Shown here: positions 1 to 7,357 of the stretch, in pieces
Numbering within the stretch: the first letter of the stretch is position 1
How the letters are laid out: each line of letters begins with the position of its first letter
NCBI GenBank assembly: GCA_903916255.1
Contig: CAIWVW010000132.1
Location: 43,689 to 107,688 of the forward strand
Length of the DNA: 64,000 bases
From: an uncultured Bacteroidota bacterium
GTDB lineage: Bacteria; Bacteroidota; Bacteroidia; JABEUT01
Direction: 5' to 3'
Translations under genes and position numbers: made by a program
The notes under the pieces: model-generated
Database searches by the model: none
What the model was told of the DNA's origin: nothing
Seen by the model: the letters and a program-made list of their open reading frames with translations, nothing else

Positions 1-216
1 ACAAATAGAGTTCCCCAGCCTTATGATTCATGGTTGAAAAAATACATCAGGAATAATACCGCAATGCTTAAATCAGGAGATCGTTATGCAAAAAAAATAT
101 TCGTTGCTTATGATAGTATTGTAATGCCCAAATATGATAGTGTACTTAATGACTTACAAATTACTGATCTGATCGCATTTCTCGCGAATCCACCTAAGAG
201 ACCCATTCAATATTGA
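1..216 (+). CDS. C-terminal fragment of a probable c-type cytochrome
   Basis: The reading frame is open from the first base of the window to a TAA at 214-216, so the gene begins outside and only its last 71 residues are visible. The segment MPKYDSVLNDLQITDLIAFL near the end resembles the last helix and methionine-ligand region of class I cytochrome c domains, where a Met-Pro precedes a Leu-x-Asp-x-(Q/E)-Ile-x-x-Leu-Ile-Ala-(F/Y)-Leu helix. The CxxCH haem site would lie upstream and cannot be checked. A periplasmic or membrane-anchored electron-carrier role is inferred from this short match only. Confidence 0.5.
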   Translation, partial: TNRVPQPYDSWLKKYIRNNTAMLKSGDRYAKKIFVAYDSIVMPKYDSVLNDLQITDLIAFLANPPKRPIQY

Positions 217-261
217 TATATTAAACTAAGCCGTTTTATGCCGTTATTTTTGAGTCTAGTG

Positions 262-360
262 AGATTGTCCCCCTGAACTTGTTTCAGGGTCGCAAACTAT
301 CAGAAATATTCTATGCCGAATTATTGGGATGCTGAAACTATCCCGATAGCTATCGGGACC
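262..360. repeat. Intergenic palindromic repeats
   Basis: Two hairpins lie between the cytochrome fragment and the toxin gene. One has arms CCCTGAA / TTCAGGG (271-277 and 283-289). The other is a perfect 18-bp palindrome, TCCCGATAGCTATCGGGA, at 341-358. They lie between genes that converge on them and could act as bidirectional terminators, but no clear T-run follows. They look like members of the palindromic repeat families seen elsewhere in the window. Confidence 0.5.
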
Positions 361-382
361 GCATGACTGAACGCATTTCCGT

Positions 383-652
383 CTAATAAACTTCGTCGTG
401 AGTTCCAATATCCACAAATACGGCTTTTTGCGGTTTTTCTTTGGTAAAATAAAAAACTACACGCGAATCATATCCAAACGAAAAACTCCACAAGTCTTTT
501 AAATTACCGGATAATTTATGGGTCTTTAGTTGCGGTTGAAAAGGGTTTGCAACAAATACTTCAACTGTTTTCCAAAAAATATCTTCGGATGCCGAACCCT
601 TTACCCTTTTGCGAAATGCTTTTTTGAAAGAACTGCTAAATGAAATTTCCAC
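383..652 (-). CDS. YafQ/RelE-family toxin of a type II toxin-antitoxin pair
   Basis: This 89-residue basic protein has the RelE/ParE-superfamily layout: an N-terminal FKKAFRKR-type helix, a central HKLSGNLKDLWSFSFGYDSR stretch and a terminal strand ending in DIGTHDEVY. The H-x-L-x-G-x-L-x-x-x-W-S-F core followed by R-V-V-F is typical of YafQ-like ribosome-dependent mRNA interferases, and the His near the C-terminus fits the usual catalytic position. The start is GTG at 650-652, overlapping the TAG stop of the antitoxin gene by one base (TAGTG), so the two are probably translationally coupled. Cleavage activity is inferred from the family. Confidence 0.8.
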   Translation of the reverse strand: MEISFSSSFKKAFRKRVKGSASEDIFWKTVEVFVANPFQPQLKTHKLSGNLKDLWSFSFGYDSRVVFYFTKEKPQKAVFVDIGTHDEVY

Positions 653-867
653 TACAGCATCTTTTTAAGTTCCTTAACAGAAGCGGAAAATTTTAGCTTG
701 CCAGATGCTTGCTCTTTCAGAGAGGCCTTGTAGTTCGTCGCCATTTCTTCTCTCCTGGCATCAGATATGTTGTGCTCCAAAAGGGTTTTTAATTCCTCTT
801 TAAACTCCAATGGCAAATTATAGATGCTTTCTACTATGTTATTGAAATTATTTTGATTCGCTTTCAT
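652..867 (-). CDS. Antitoxin partner of the YafQ/RelE-like toxin
   Basis: A 71-residue protein starting MKANQNNFNNIVESIYNLP. I chose the ATG at 865-867 because AAGGAG lies just upstream on the minus strand; the longer reading frame to 945 has no such site and an unlikely Cys-rich leader. The sequence is mostly helical and charged, with a C-terminal SGKLKFSASVKELKKML segment of the kind that wraps around a RelE-type toxin. No DNA-binding domain is obvious, although the N-terminal half resembles small antitoxins found in Bacteroidota. It precedes the toxin gene in the usual antitoxin-first order and overlaps it by one base. Assignment rests mainly on context and size. Confidence 0.7.
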   Translation of the reverse strand: MKANQNNFNNIVESIYNLPLEFKEELKTLLEHNISDARREEMATNYKASLKEQASGKLKFSASVKELKKML

Positions 868-968
868 ACTCCTTTTTTTACAAAGATAGTTATAATTTAA
901 ATTCCTCTTAGTTATGCAATTTTTGCACCCCCTGCCCTCCCCCACTCCGTTCCATCCAAAATAAAAAT

Positions 969-976
969 TATATTTG
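969..976 (+). promoter_or_regulatory. Candidate -7 promoter box TATATTTG
   Basis: TATATTTG matches the Bacteroidota -7 consensus TAnnTTTG and ends only four bases before the ATG at 981. Transcription would start at or very near the start codon, so the mRNA could be leaderless. No convincing -33 TTTG is visible. Confidence 0.35.
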
Positions 977-980
977 TTGA

Positions 981-1649
981 ATGAAGGGGGTTTTTATTTT
1001 ACTGGTAGCAGTTTTATTTGACGTTTGTGTCTATGCACAAAACGAAAAAGGGCAATTAGTTATTAATCTAGGTATAGGCTACAGTCCTGGCTTCGACGGA
1101 GATATTACTTTTCTGAATAGCCAAATTTATCCTGTTGGTCTATCAAACTCTTGGGACCCTGATTTTAATTTCCAATGTTCCGCAATACCTAATATCGGAC
1201 TTACATTGGATTATGGAGTTTTTAAACGGCTTAGCACAGGAATTGCGACAAGCTATCAGAATGAAAATGTGAAATGGGGATTTGAAAGTAATCAATTATA
1301 TTTTTCGGATAATGTAACACGTATTAACACGTCAGCTCGTATATTATTTCATTTGAATAAAGATAATCCCGATGCTAATATGGATTTTGACCATTACATT
1401 GGAATAAGGCCCGGATTCTGCTATTGGAGAGATATTCCATCTTCAAATAATCAAACTATTAATAATGGTTTTGACGAGACTACTTTTTTAAATCACCCCA
1501 ATTATTTTACTTTCTGTTTCCAAGTTTTGTATGGTATGCGACTATATTTAGTGAATGATTTAGCATTTCACTTTGAAGTAGGAATAGGCCAGCCATTTTT
1601 GATTGAGTGTGGTTTTACATATAGAATACAAACCCGTAAGGAAGATTAG
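981..1649 (+). CDS. Secreted or outer-membrane protein of unknown function
   Basis: This 222-residue protein begins with a signal peptide (MKGVFILLVAVLFDVCVYAQ), with likely cleavage after the Ala before Gln, the usual Bacteroidota pattern. The mature part alternates short hydrophobic and aromatic strands (for example IGLTLDYGVF and FTFCFQVLYGMRLYLV) and ends on an aromatic-rich strand, FLIECGFTYRIQ. This is suggestive of a small outer-membrane beta-barrel. I do not recognise a family. It is followed by mnmG 43 bp downstream, which has its own promoter-like box, so the two are probably separate units. Six cysteines in a periplasmic protein are slightly unusual. Confidence 0.6.
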   Translation: MKGVFILLVAVLFDVCVYAQNEKGQLVINLGIGYSPGFDGDITFLNSQIYPVGLSNSWDPDFNFQCSAIPNIGLTLDYGVFKRLSTGIATSYQNENVKWGFESNQLYFSDNVTRINTSARILFHLNKDNPDANMDFDHYIGIRPGFCYWRDIPSSNNQTINNGFDETTFLNHPNYFTFCFQVLYGMRLYLVNDLAFHFEVGIGQPFLIECGFTYRIQTRKED

Positions 1650-1667
1650 TTAGAAATCTTTTTAGCT

Positions 1668-1675
1668 TACCTTTG
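1668..1675 (+). promoter_or_regulatory. Candidate mnmG promoter, -7 box TACCTTTG
   Basis: TACCTTTG fits the Bacteroidota -7 consensus TAnnTTTG and lies 17 bp before the mnmG ATG. The -33 region is not a clear match, so this is a tentative assignment. Confidence 0.45.
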
Positions 1676-1692
1676 CACCCCCATTCAAAAAA

Positions 1693-3558
1693 ATGTTCAA
1701 AGAATATGATGTAATAGTAGTTGGTGCCGGCCACGCAGGATGCGAGGCTGCGGCTGCTGCTGCTAACTTGGGTTCGTCGGTGTTGCTGATTACTATGGAC
1801 ATGACGAAGATTGCGCAGATGTCCTGCAACCCTGCTATGGGCGGCATTGCCAAAGGACAGATAGTGCGCGAGATTGATGCTTTGGGTGGATATTCCGGAA
1901 TAGTAAGCGATAAAACGGCCATACAATTCCGAATGCTGAACCGTTCCAAAGGCCCTGCTATGTGGAGCCCGCGTACACAAAACGACCGGGCATTATTTAC
2001 ACTCGAGTGGAGAAAATTATTGGAAAACACACCTAACCTGGATTTTTTCCAGGATATGGTAAAAGATATAATCGTCAAGAATGATAAGGTCTGCGGCGTT
2101 GTCACCGGGCTTGGCATGGAAATAAAATGCAAGTCTGTTGTACTTACCAACGGCACTTTTTTAAACGGCATTATTCACATTGGTGAAAAGCAATTTGGCG
2201 GCGGCAGGGCAGGGGAGAGGGCTGCAACCGGAATCACGGAAAAGCTTTTGCAGCTTGGCTTCCAAAGCGGACGCATGAAAACAGGAACTCCTCCGCGTAT
2301 TGACGGGCGTTCGATTGATTACTCGAAGCTCGAGGAGCAAAAGGGTGATGAAAATCCGGAGAAGTTTTCCTATTTGCAAGAAATAAAACCGTTGCAAAAG
2401 CAACGCAGTTGTTACATGGCTTACACAAGTGATAAAGTCCATGAGATATTAAAAACCGGATTTGAAAAGTCTCCGATGTTCGCCGGAAGGATTCAGGGGG
2501 TAGGGCCGAGGTATTGTCCTTCGATAGAAGACAAAATAAATCGCTTCGCCGATAAAGAGCGCCACCAACTTTTTGTGGAGCCTGAAGGGTGGGATACGGT
2601 CGAAGTTTACCTCAACGGGTTCTCAACATCCCTTCCTGAAGACGTGCAAGATGCCGCTTTGAAGTCAATTATTGGATTAGAGCGCGTTAAAATGTTCCGG
2701 CCGGGGTACGCTATAGAATATGATTACTTCCCTCCCGATCAGCTCTCTAATACGCTGGAAACGCGTCGTGTTTCAAATCTCTATTTTGCAGGTCAAATTA
2801 ACGGTACAACAGGCTATGAAGAAGCTGCTTGTCAGGGAATTATGGCTGGTATTAATGCCCATTTAAAGGTCAATAATAAGCCACCTTTTGTACTTTCCCG
2901 CTCACAAGCATACATCGGAGTGCTAATTGATGACCTCATCACAAAAGGTACCGAGGAGCCTTATCGTATGTTTACCTCGAGGGCAGAATTCCGGATTTTG
3001 CTCCGCCAGGATAATGCCGATATTCGTTTAACTCCTATGAGTCACGAATTAGGTTTAGCATCTAAAGAACGATTTGACCGGGTAAATGAAAAGATAAAAA
3101 AGAGCAAAGAGCTTACCAAATATTTCAAAGAAATTACCGTAACTCCTGAAGAGGTAAATCCTTATTTAACCGGAATCGGTTCTATGGAAATAGACCAAAA
3201 AGTGAAGGCATTTTCTATTTTAGCAAGGCCTGATGTTTCCATAAATGGATTGGCAACTGCTTCTGAAAACATAAAATCTCATCTCGAATCATACGATTTT
3301 GAGACTATAGAGGAAGCCGAAATTCAAATGAAATATACAGGCTATATTATCAAGGAGCAAGAGACCGCCGATAAAGCTTTACGCCTCGAGGATTTAATTC
3401 TGCATGATAATTTCGACTACCATAAACTGAAATCTCTATCTATAGAGGCAAGGGAAAAACTTTCTAAACACCGTCCTAAAACATTGGGACAGGCATCACG
3501 GATTAGTGGGGTTAATCCTTCGGATATTTCTATTTTAATGGTACATATCGGCAGGTAG
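1693..3558 (+). CDS. mnmG: tRNA uridine 5-carboxymethylaminomethyl modification enzyme MnmG (GidA)
   Basis: With MnmE this FAD protein makes the (carboxymethyl)aminomethyl group on wobble U34 of certain tRNAs. The 621-residue length equals the family norm. The FAD-binding Rossmann motif [10 protein letters not shown] is at residues 11-20, the conserved CNPAMGG with the active-site Cys is at about 45, and the second conserved Cys lies in [11 protein letters not shown]. The C-terminal helical domain ends in [17 protein letters not shown], typical of MnmG. mnmG is often close to the replication origin together with rsmG and parAB. Those genes are absent here, but parS-like sites follow the gene directly, and a stop-adjacent repeat begins right after its TAG. 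Confidence 0.97.
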   Translation: MFKEYDVIVVGAGHAGCEAAAAAANLGSSVLLITMDMTKIAQMSCNPAMGGIAKGQIVREIDALGGYSGIVSDKTAIQFRMLNRSKGPAMWSPRTQNDRALFTLEWRKLLENTPNLDFFQDMVKDIIVKNDKVCGVVTGLGMEIKCKSVVLTNGTFLNGIIHIGEKQFGGGRAGERAATGITEKLLQLGFQSGRMKTGTPPRIDGRSIDYSKLEEQKGDENPEKFSYLQEIKPLQKQRSCYMAYTSDKVHEILKTGFEKSPMFAGRIQGVGPRYCPSIEDKINRFADKERHQLFVEPEGWDTVEVYLNGFSTSLPEDVQDAALKSIIGLERVKMFRPGYAIEYDYFPPDQLSNTLETRRVSNLYFAGQINGTTGYEEAACQGIMAGINAHLKVNNKPPFVLSRSQAYIGVLIDDLITKGTEEPYRMFTSRAEFRILLRQDNADIRLTPMSHELGLASKERFDRVNEKIKKSKELTKYFKEITVTPEEVNPYLTGIGSMEIDQKVKAFSILARPDVSINGLATASENIKSHLESYDFETIEEAEIQMKYTGYIIKEQETADKALRLEDLILHDNFDYHKLKSLSIEAREKLSKHRPKTLGQASRISGVNPSDISILMVHIGR

Positions 3559-3602
3559 GTCGGAGGTCGACTGCCAATTAGTCCGAGCCGGACTGGCAAT
3601 TA
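3559..3602. repeat. Two variant copies of a stop-codon-adjacent repeat
   Basis: Directly after the mnmG stop codon come two 22-bp variants in tandem, at 3559-3580 and 3581-3602. Both follow the pattern GTCGGAGCCCGACTGGCAAT found again after ispD (38397) and after the second TonB receptor (63652 and 63922). The core can form a short GTCGG / CCGAC hairpin and may act in termination or mRNA 3'-end protection. Confidence 0.6.
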
Positions 3603-3610
3603 ATTTGACT

Positions 3611-3626
3611 TGTTTCACGTGGAACA
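3611..3626. promoter_or_regulatory. parS-like site 1
   Basis: TGTTTCACGTGGAACA differs by one base from the widely conserved chromosomal ParB-binding parS consensus TGTTTCACGTGAAACA. It lies 52 bp after mnmG and 14 bp before the small ORF at 3640. Confidence 0.7.
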
Positions 3627-3639
3627 TAAATAAAATACT

Positions 3640-3906
3640 ATGCAAGAAATAATAAATATGCTCGAACTAATCATAGCTGATACAGCCAATAGGGAGCAGT
3701 TGGTCAGGGATTTCCAAAAAAGAATAGGAAACAATCTGTTCATAGCCCCGGAAGCTGCCACCAACATATTTGACGACTTAGCCTATACTATGGAGAACTA
3801 TGAACCGGATGAAGAAGTAAGGGAAGAGGATGCTTCTCTATATGGGGATGATAGGCTGATTAAAGAGATTGAGAGGGCTTTAAGTAAATTAAAGAAGGCG
3901 AAATAG
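3640..3906 (+). CDS. Small acidic protein between parS-like sites, unknown function
   Basis: This 88-residue ORF starts MQEIINMLELIIADTANREQ and ends in a basic KLKKAK tail. The middle is acidic (YEPDEEVREEDASLYGDD). It is predicted mainly helical, with no signal peptide, membrane segment or recognised domain. It sits exactly between two parS-like palindromes, with site 1 ending 13 bp before its ATG and site 2 starting 6 bp after its stop. It is a separate reading frame, 81 bp after mnmG. A link to chromosome partition is suggested only by position. Codon use looks ordinary, so I treat it as a real gene, but with no homology evidence. Confidence 0.6.
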   Translation: MQEIINMLELIIADTANREQLVRDFQKRIGNNLFIAPEAATNIFDDLAYTMENYEPDEEVREEDASLYGDDRLIKEIERALSKLKKAK

Positions 3907-3912
3907 TTTGAT

Positions 3913-3928
3913 TGTTCCACGTGGAACA
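3913..3928. promoter_or_regulatory. parS-like site 2 (perfect palindrome)
   Basis: TGTTCCACGTGGAACA is a perfect 16-bp palindrome. It differs from the canonical parS by one symmetric pair (TTT to TTC in each arm) and keeps the invariant CACGTG core. It lies just after the stop of the 88-residue ORF. Confidence 0.7.
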
Positions 3929-3950
3929 ATTTCAGTTAATACCTCTCGTA

Positions 3951-4056
3951 ATTGCGAGGCTCCGCGAAGCAATCCCTTTGATTTATGGATTGTTTGATAA
4001 GAACATAGTGATAATAATATTTATATAACAGAGATTGCTTCGCGGAGCCTCGCAAT
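3951..4056. repeat. Inverted repeat with 24-bp perfect arms
   Basis: Arms at 3951-3974 and 4033-4056 are perfect reverse complements and contain the word TTGCGAGGCTCCGCGAAGCA. They enclose 58 bp of AT-rich sequence. A diverged relative lies at 11312-11395. This is a mobile-looking palindromic repeat of the REP/MITE kind, placed between parS-like sites 2 and 3. No coding capacity is visible. Confidence 0.75.
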
Positions 4057-4081
4057 GACGAAACGCACTGCAAAATGCACA

Positions 4082-4097
4082 TGTTCCACGTGAAACA
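4082..4097. promoter_or_regulatory. parS-like site 3
   Basis: TGTTCCACGTGAAACA is the reverse complement of site 1 and again one base from canonical parS. It abuts the 3' end of the tryptophan dioxygenase gene, whose stop codon is at 4099-4101. Confidence 0.7.
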
Positions 4098-4098
4098 A

Positions 4099-5058
4099 TT
4101 ATCCTTTTAAGGCATGTTCAACCCAGGCTTTACCCCAATTTGCCTTCTCTTCATCGGACCATAATTCAGGGTAAAAGATAATTCGTTGGAAGCGGGGAGG
4201 AAGAAATTTTTGCCAATTAGTGCCACCTGTTGCGGCAATAATATCTGGGTCTCCTTGCAGGTAACGCACGGCTGATTTATAATGTTGCAAGCACCAGTTC
4301 ACATTTATATTAGAATCAAGGTCGCGCATTAATTGCATTAATTCAGGGTTCTTCTTATCGACTTCTGGCAACTCATTATATCGTGCATATACATTTCCTT
4401 TGGCACACTTTTCAGCAAGGACCAAGAATTGCTCACTATACTTTTCTTCAAACTGAATTAAGGTTAGCGTCTTTCTTCCGGTCGCTAACTCGGTTGCTCC
4501 GGTCTTCCAATATATGTGCTGGAACATCTCCTTTATGGATAGATTCTTCACATCCGGATTCTTGGCCGCATAGTCCTTTTGAATCAGGTTTACCAAGTTA
4601 GTGGAGTATAATTCTATCATCCTATATTGAGCCGATTGGAATCCGCTGGCAGGTAATAGGGCCATCCTGAACTTCAGGAATTGCTCCTTTTCCATACCAT
4701 CTATCATAATACCGTAGGTAGTATTTAGCCCATCAAAATAATGGACAATACGCTTTAACTTTTGGATTAAGTAATCTACCTTAATACCCTTTTTATCAGC
4801 TATTTGTTCATATTCATGTATGCACAGCTTGAAGAAAAGCTCCGTTATCTGATGATACATGATGAAAATCTTCTCATCCGGGAAGCTTGTCCGCGGATTT
4901 TGGAGCGAGAGTAGGGTATCAGTATGCACATAATCCCAATACTTGAGGTAATCCATATACTGCAATCCCTCCAAATAAGCATTCATATCCTGGCCCATCG
5001 CCTGATACTTTTCGTTTAGCTGATCAAGTCGTTTAGCTATTTCGGGTGTAATTTCCAT
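4099..5058 (-). CDS. Tryptophan 2,3-dioxygenase family protein
   Basis: The family uses haem and O2 to open the indole ring of L-tryptophan, giving N-formylkynurenine in the cytosol. The 319-residue protein contains LKYWDYVHTDTLLSLQ near residues 38-53 and the distal-pocket motif FIMYHQITELFFK with His at 69. Near the C-terminus HYKSAVRYL (His about 259), followed by ATGGTNW, fits the proximal haem-ligand helix and the GTGG substrate loop. No kynurenine-pathway neighbours are present; the gene stands alone between parS-like site 3 and a membrane-protein pair. I am sure of the family. The exact substrate is less certain, because Bacteroidota members diverge from characterised enzymes. Confidence 0.87.
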   Translation of the reverse strand: MEITPEIAKRLDQLNEKYQAMGQDMNAYLEGLQYMDYLKYWDYVHTDTLLSLQNPRTSFPDEKIFIMYHQITELFFKLCIHEYEQIADKKGIKVDYLIQKLKRIVHYFDGLNTTYGIMIDGMEKEQFLKFRMALLPASGFQSAQYRMIELYSTNLVNLIQKDYAAKNPDVKNLSIKEMFQHIYWKTGATELATGRKTLTLIQFEEKYSEQFLVLAEKCAKGNVYARYNELPEVDKKNPELMQLMRDLDSNINVNWCLQHYKSAVRYLQGDPDIIAATGGTNWQKFLPPRFQRIIFYPELWSDEEKANWGKAWVEHALKG

Positions 5059-5166
5059 TTTAGTAGAAAGTTAAAAGTGTAAAGTTATAAAGTAAACCAT
5101 GATTAAATAGCAACTAAAGTTTCATTCCTATCAAAAACTTTACACTTTCGACTTTGCACTTTACAC
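5059..5166. repeat. AAAGTT-word repeat region
   Basis: The gap between the VIT1-like gene and the dioxygenase start is filled with variants of AAAGT(T) words in both orientations (for example GTAAAGTTATAAAGT at 5077-5091 and ACTTTACACTTTCGACTTTG near 5138). Similar words occur before the starts of marC, rpiB and polA. Confidence 0.5.
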
Positions 5167-5856
5167 TTAATTATGATTGAACCAATAGGCAATTGCAAAT
5201 GCAGAAGCTGCGGCTAAAATACCAATTCCGGTAGTTTTTAATGCACCGGTAAATGCATTTTGACCCGTAAGTTTACTTTTGAAATATCCGAATAACAGCA
5301 AGCAAATAATAGTGATTATACTTGAATCCCTCAACCCCGTGGCAGGGGTTTCGGTGAAAACATATCCTAAAAGAGGGATGGTTCCCCCTGCTATATATGA
5401 CAATGCAATATTACGGGCACTGGCAGAAGCCCGGCCTTTTTCAGGTTCTTCTAACCGGAGTTCATTATGCATCATAAATTCTACCCACTGCTTCTCATCC
5501 TTTGCCAGTTCATCGGCAACCTTATCTTGTATTTCTTTCGATAATCCATAGTAAGCAATAGCATCCCGCACTTCCTGTTTCTCTACTTCGGGTACGGTTT
5601 TAATTTCACTGTATTCACGGTGCATTTCATGGTAATAGTGGTCTTCCTCTGTTTTGCCTGCAAGATATCCTCCCAACCCCATAGCAATGGCCCCTGCACA
5701 AATTTCTGCAATACCGGCAGTGATGATAAGATGATTGCCTATTCCCGCACCGCTAATACCGGCCGTTAATGCGAAAGGTACGGTTATCCCATCCGATAAG
5801 CCAATAATAATATCCTTGAGGACGGTAGGTTGCTTTAAATGTATTTCCTTATGCAT
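5167..5856 (-). CDS. VIT1/CCC1-family transition-metal transporter
   Basis: The 229-residue membrane protein carries the family signature near the N-terminus, LKDIIIGLSDGITVPFALTA, followed by a small-residue-rich helix (AEICAGAIAMGLGGYLAGKT). A cytosolic helical domain comes next (residues about 75-145), with acidic and Met residues including EDHYYHEMHREY and KQWVEFMMHNEL, then three C-terminal helices. Plant and yeast relatives export Fe2+ or Mn2+ from the cytosol into the vacuole; bacterial members probably efflux the same ions across the inner membrane. The marC-like gene ends 3 bp upstream, so the two form an operon. Metal specificity cannot be read from the sequence. Confidence 0.88.
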   Translation of the reverse strand: MHKEIHLKQPTVLKDIIIGLSDGITVPFALTAGISGAGIGNHLIITAGIAEICAGAIAMGLGGYLAGKTEEDHYYHEMHREYSEIKTVPEVEKQEVRDAIAYYGLSKEIQDKVADELAKDEKQWVEFMMHNELRLEEPEKGRASASARNIALSYIAGGTIPLLGYVFTETPATGLRDSSIITIICLLLFGYFKSKLTGQNAFTGALKTTGIGILAAASAFAIAYWFNHN

Positions 5857-5859
5857 GAA

Positions 5860-6435
5860 TTAGTGGAATATCCCCAGGTTGGTAGTGAATAATTTGATAG
5901 CAATAGCAAGCAAGGTAATACCAAAAACTTTACGGAGAATTACTATTCCCCCGGGACCCAATAATTTTGCCAGATGCTTGATATTTTTAATAACCAAATA
6001 CACAATTACTAAATTTATTAAAATACCCAGAATAAGGTTCTCCATTTTAAATTCCGCACGAATGGTGAGCAGGGTAGTCAACGTTCCGGTCCCGGCAATT
6101 AATGGAAAAGCTACCGGCACAATAGATGCCGCCGCTGCTGAAGTATCATCCTTACTTAATTTAATACCCAACACCATTTCCAAACCCAGGAAGAAAATAA
6201 CGATTGCTCCCGCCAAAGCAAAGGAGCGGATATCTAACCCGATAAGCGATAAAATACTTTGGCCCAGAAAAAGAAATACCAGCATAATAGCGCCCGACAC
6301 TAACGTAACCTTCAATTCATGAATATCGCCAATGCGGTTTTCTAAATCAATGAGCACAGGTATTGCCCCAAGCACATCTATCACCGCAAACAAAATCATG
6401 GCACTGCTGCCTATTTCACGTAAATCGAATTGCAC
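5860..6435 (-). CDS. MarC-family integral membrane protein
   Basis: The 191-residue protein has about six hydrophobic helices, with family features such as DVLGAIPVLIDLEN near residue 20, a central GLEMVLGIK segment and VPVAFPLIAGTGTLTTLL around residues 105-125. MarC proteins are inner-membrane proteins of unproven function; the once proposed role in multiple antibiotic resistance was not supported. It is the first gene of a two-gene unit with the VIT1/CCC1 protein (3-bp gap). The start ATG follows an AAAGTT-word stretch. No regulatory site is recognisable. Confidence 0.88.
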   Translation of the reverse strand: MQFDLREIGSSAMILFAVIDVLGAIPVLIDLENRIGDIHELKVTLVSGAIMLVFLFLGQSILSLIGLDIRSFALAGAIVIFFLGLEMVLGIKLSKDDTSAAAASIVPVAFPLIAGTGTLTTLLTIRAEFKMENLILGILINLVIVYLVIKNIKHLAKLLGPGGIVILRKVFGITLLAIAIKLFTTNLGIFH

Positions 6436-6475
6436 TTGAGGTAAAAGTTGAAAGTTATAAAGTTGTAAAGTTATG
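6436..6475. repeat. AAAGTT-word repeat before marC-like gene
   Basis: Four AAAGTT-type words at roughly 8-bp spacing (TTGAAAGTTATAAAGTTG followed by TAAAGTTATGG) lie directly upstream of the minus-strand start codon at 6435. Confidence 0.5.
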
Positions 6476-6530
6476 GAATTCCTAATTCATAAACCTAACG
6501 AAATTTTCGACTGTACTTTAGCAGATAATT

Positions 6531-6538
6531 TATATTTG
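6531..6538 (+). promoter_or_regulatory. Candidate -7 promoter box TATATTTG
   Basis: TATATTTG fits the Bacteroidota -7 consensus and lies 14 bp before the ATG at 6553, implying a very short leader. The -33 region is weak. Confidence 0.45.
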
Positions 6539-6552
6539 TAAAGTTAATTGCA

Positions 6553-7344
6553 ATGAAACACTTTCTGATTCTGATACTATCCCTTTCATTTCCCATTGTT
6601 GCAATGGCACAAGATAGCGCTGCTCATTTTAAAGTTCATTCTAGCAAATTCCCTGACAAAGGTTCAGCAACAATCATTACCAATAGTACACCTGTAGATA
6701 GTTCACTTAACAAAAAAAATAAAAACTCGGAGGACCCAGACGACAACAAGCTTAGCATTGAGATACCTCCACTTGCTTTGTTGGATGGTATATCTGGTCC
6801 ATCATATCAGATAGGTTCAGAAGTTAAGCTTTGCCATAATTTATCCATATATTTTGAAGGAGGTGAGTACATTAACACAAATATTAGTTACTATACAGAT
6901 GGTGGGCGAGAAACTGATTTAAAGGGATATCTAGTTAAATGTGAACTTAAATATTATTTGAATCATGATGAAATTACAAGCGGCAATTATCTTTCACTAG
7001 AAGGGTTTTATAAAAAGCAATCTTTTGATTGGCAAGATTCAATACATTTAACACCTCCCTATCTTACTACGTTTACAGAATTTAAAAGTGTTTATTGCCT
7101 GAACGTAAAATATGGTCAATTATTTGTATATAAAAGCAGAATTATTATTGATTGGTATGTTGGTCTTGGAATTAGGTTTGGCAACTTCACCTCTACCTTA
7201 ACACCTCAGCAAGTAAGTGGCCTGAAATATGGGGATACTAGTGAATATGATGGTGATCAACTTGGAGAAACTGTTTATCCGGGAGGAAAAAAAATTCTTC
7301 CAAATGTAGTTTTAGGGTTTAAAATAGGCTATCGAATATTTTGA
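6553..7344 (+). CDS. Secreted or outer-membrane protein of unknown function
   Basis: This 263-residue protein has a clear signal peptide (MKHFLILILSLSFPIVAMAQ, cleavage before Asp-Ser). A low-complexity polar linker (residues about 25-70, KKNKNSEDPDDNK) follows, then strand-like repeats rich in Tyr, Phe and Gly. The protein ends in GFKIGYRIF, an aromatic terminal strand typical of outer-membrane barrels. I do not recognise the family; a small outer-membrane barrel of the DUF3575 type is possible. It stands alone, convergent with the MORN-repeat gene 13 bp downstream. Confidence 0.65.
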   Translation: MKHFLILILSLSFPIVAMAQDSAAHFKVHSSKFPDKGSATIITNSTPVDSSLNKKNKNSEDPDDNKLSIEIPPLALLDGISGPSYQIGSEVKLCHNLSIYFEGGEYINTNISYYTDGGRETDLKGYLVKCELKYYLNHDEITSGNYLSLEGFYKKQSFDWQDSIHLTPPYLTTFTEFKSVYCLNVKYGQLFVYKSRIIIDWYVGLGIRFGNFTSTLTPQQVSGLKYGDTSEYDGDQLGETVYPGGKKILPNVVLGFKIGYRIF

Positions 7345-7357
7345 TTGTTGACTTGCA

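Noticed and set aside
1662..2171. 169-codon antisense open frame in mnmG
   Set aside because: mnmG is certain and in full frame; the antisense frame lacks any family match.
5879..6322. 147-codon open frame opposite the marC-like gene
   Set aside because: A shadow of the hydrophobic codons of MarC; no start signal.
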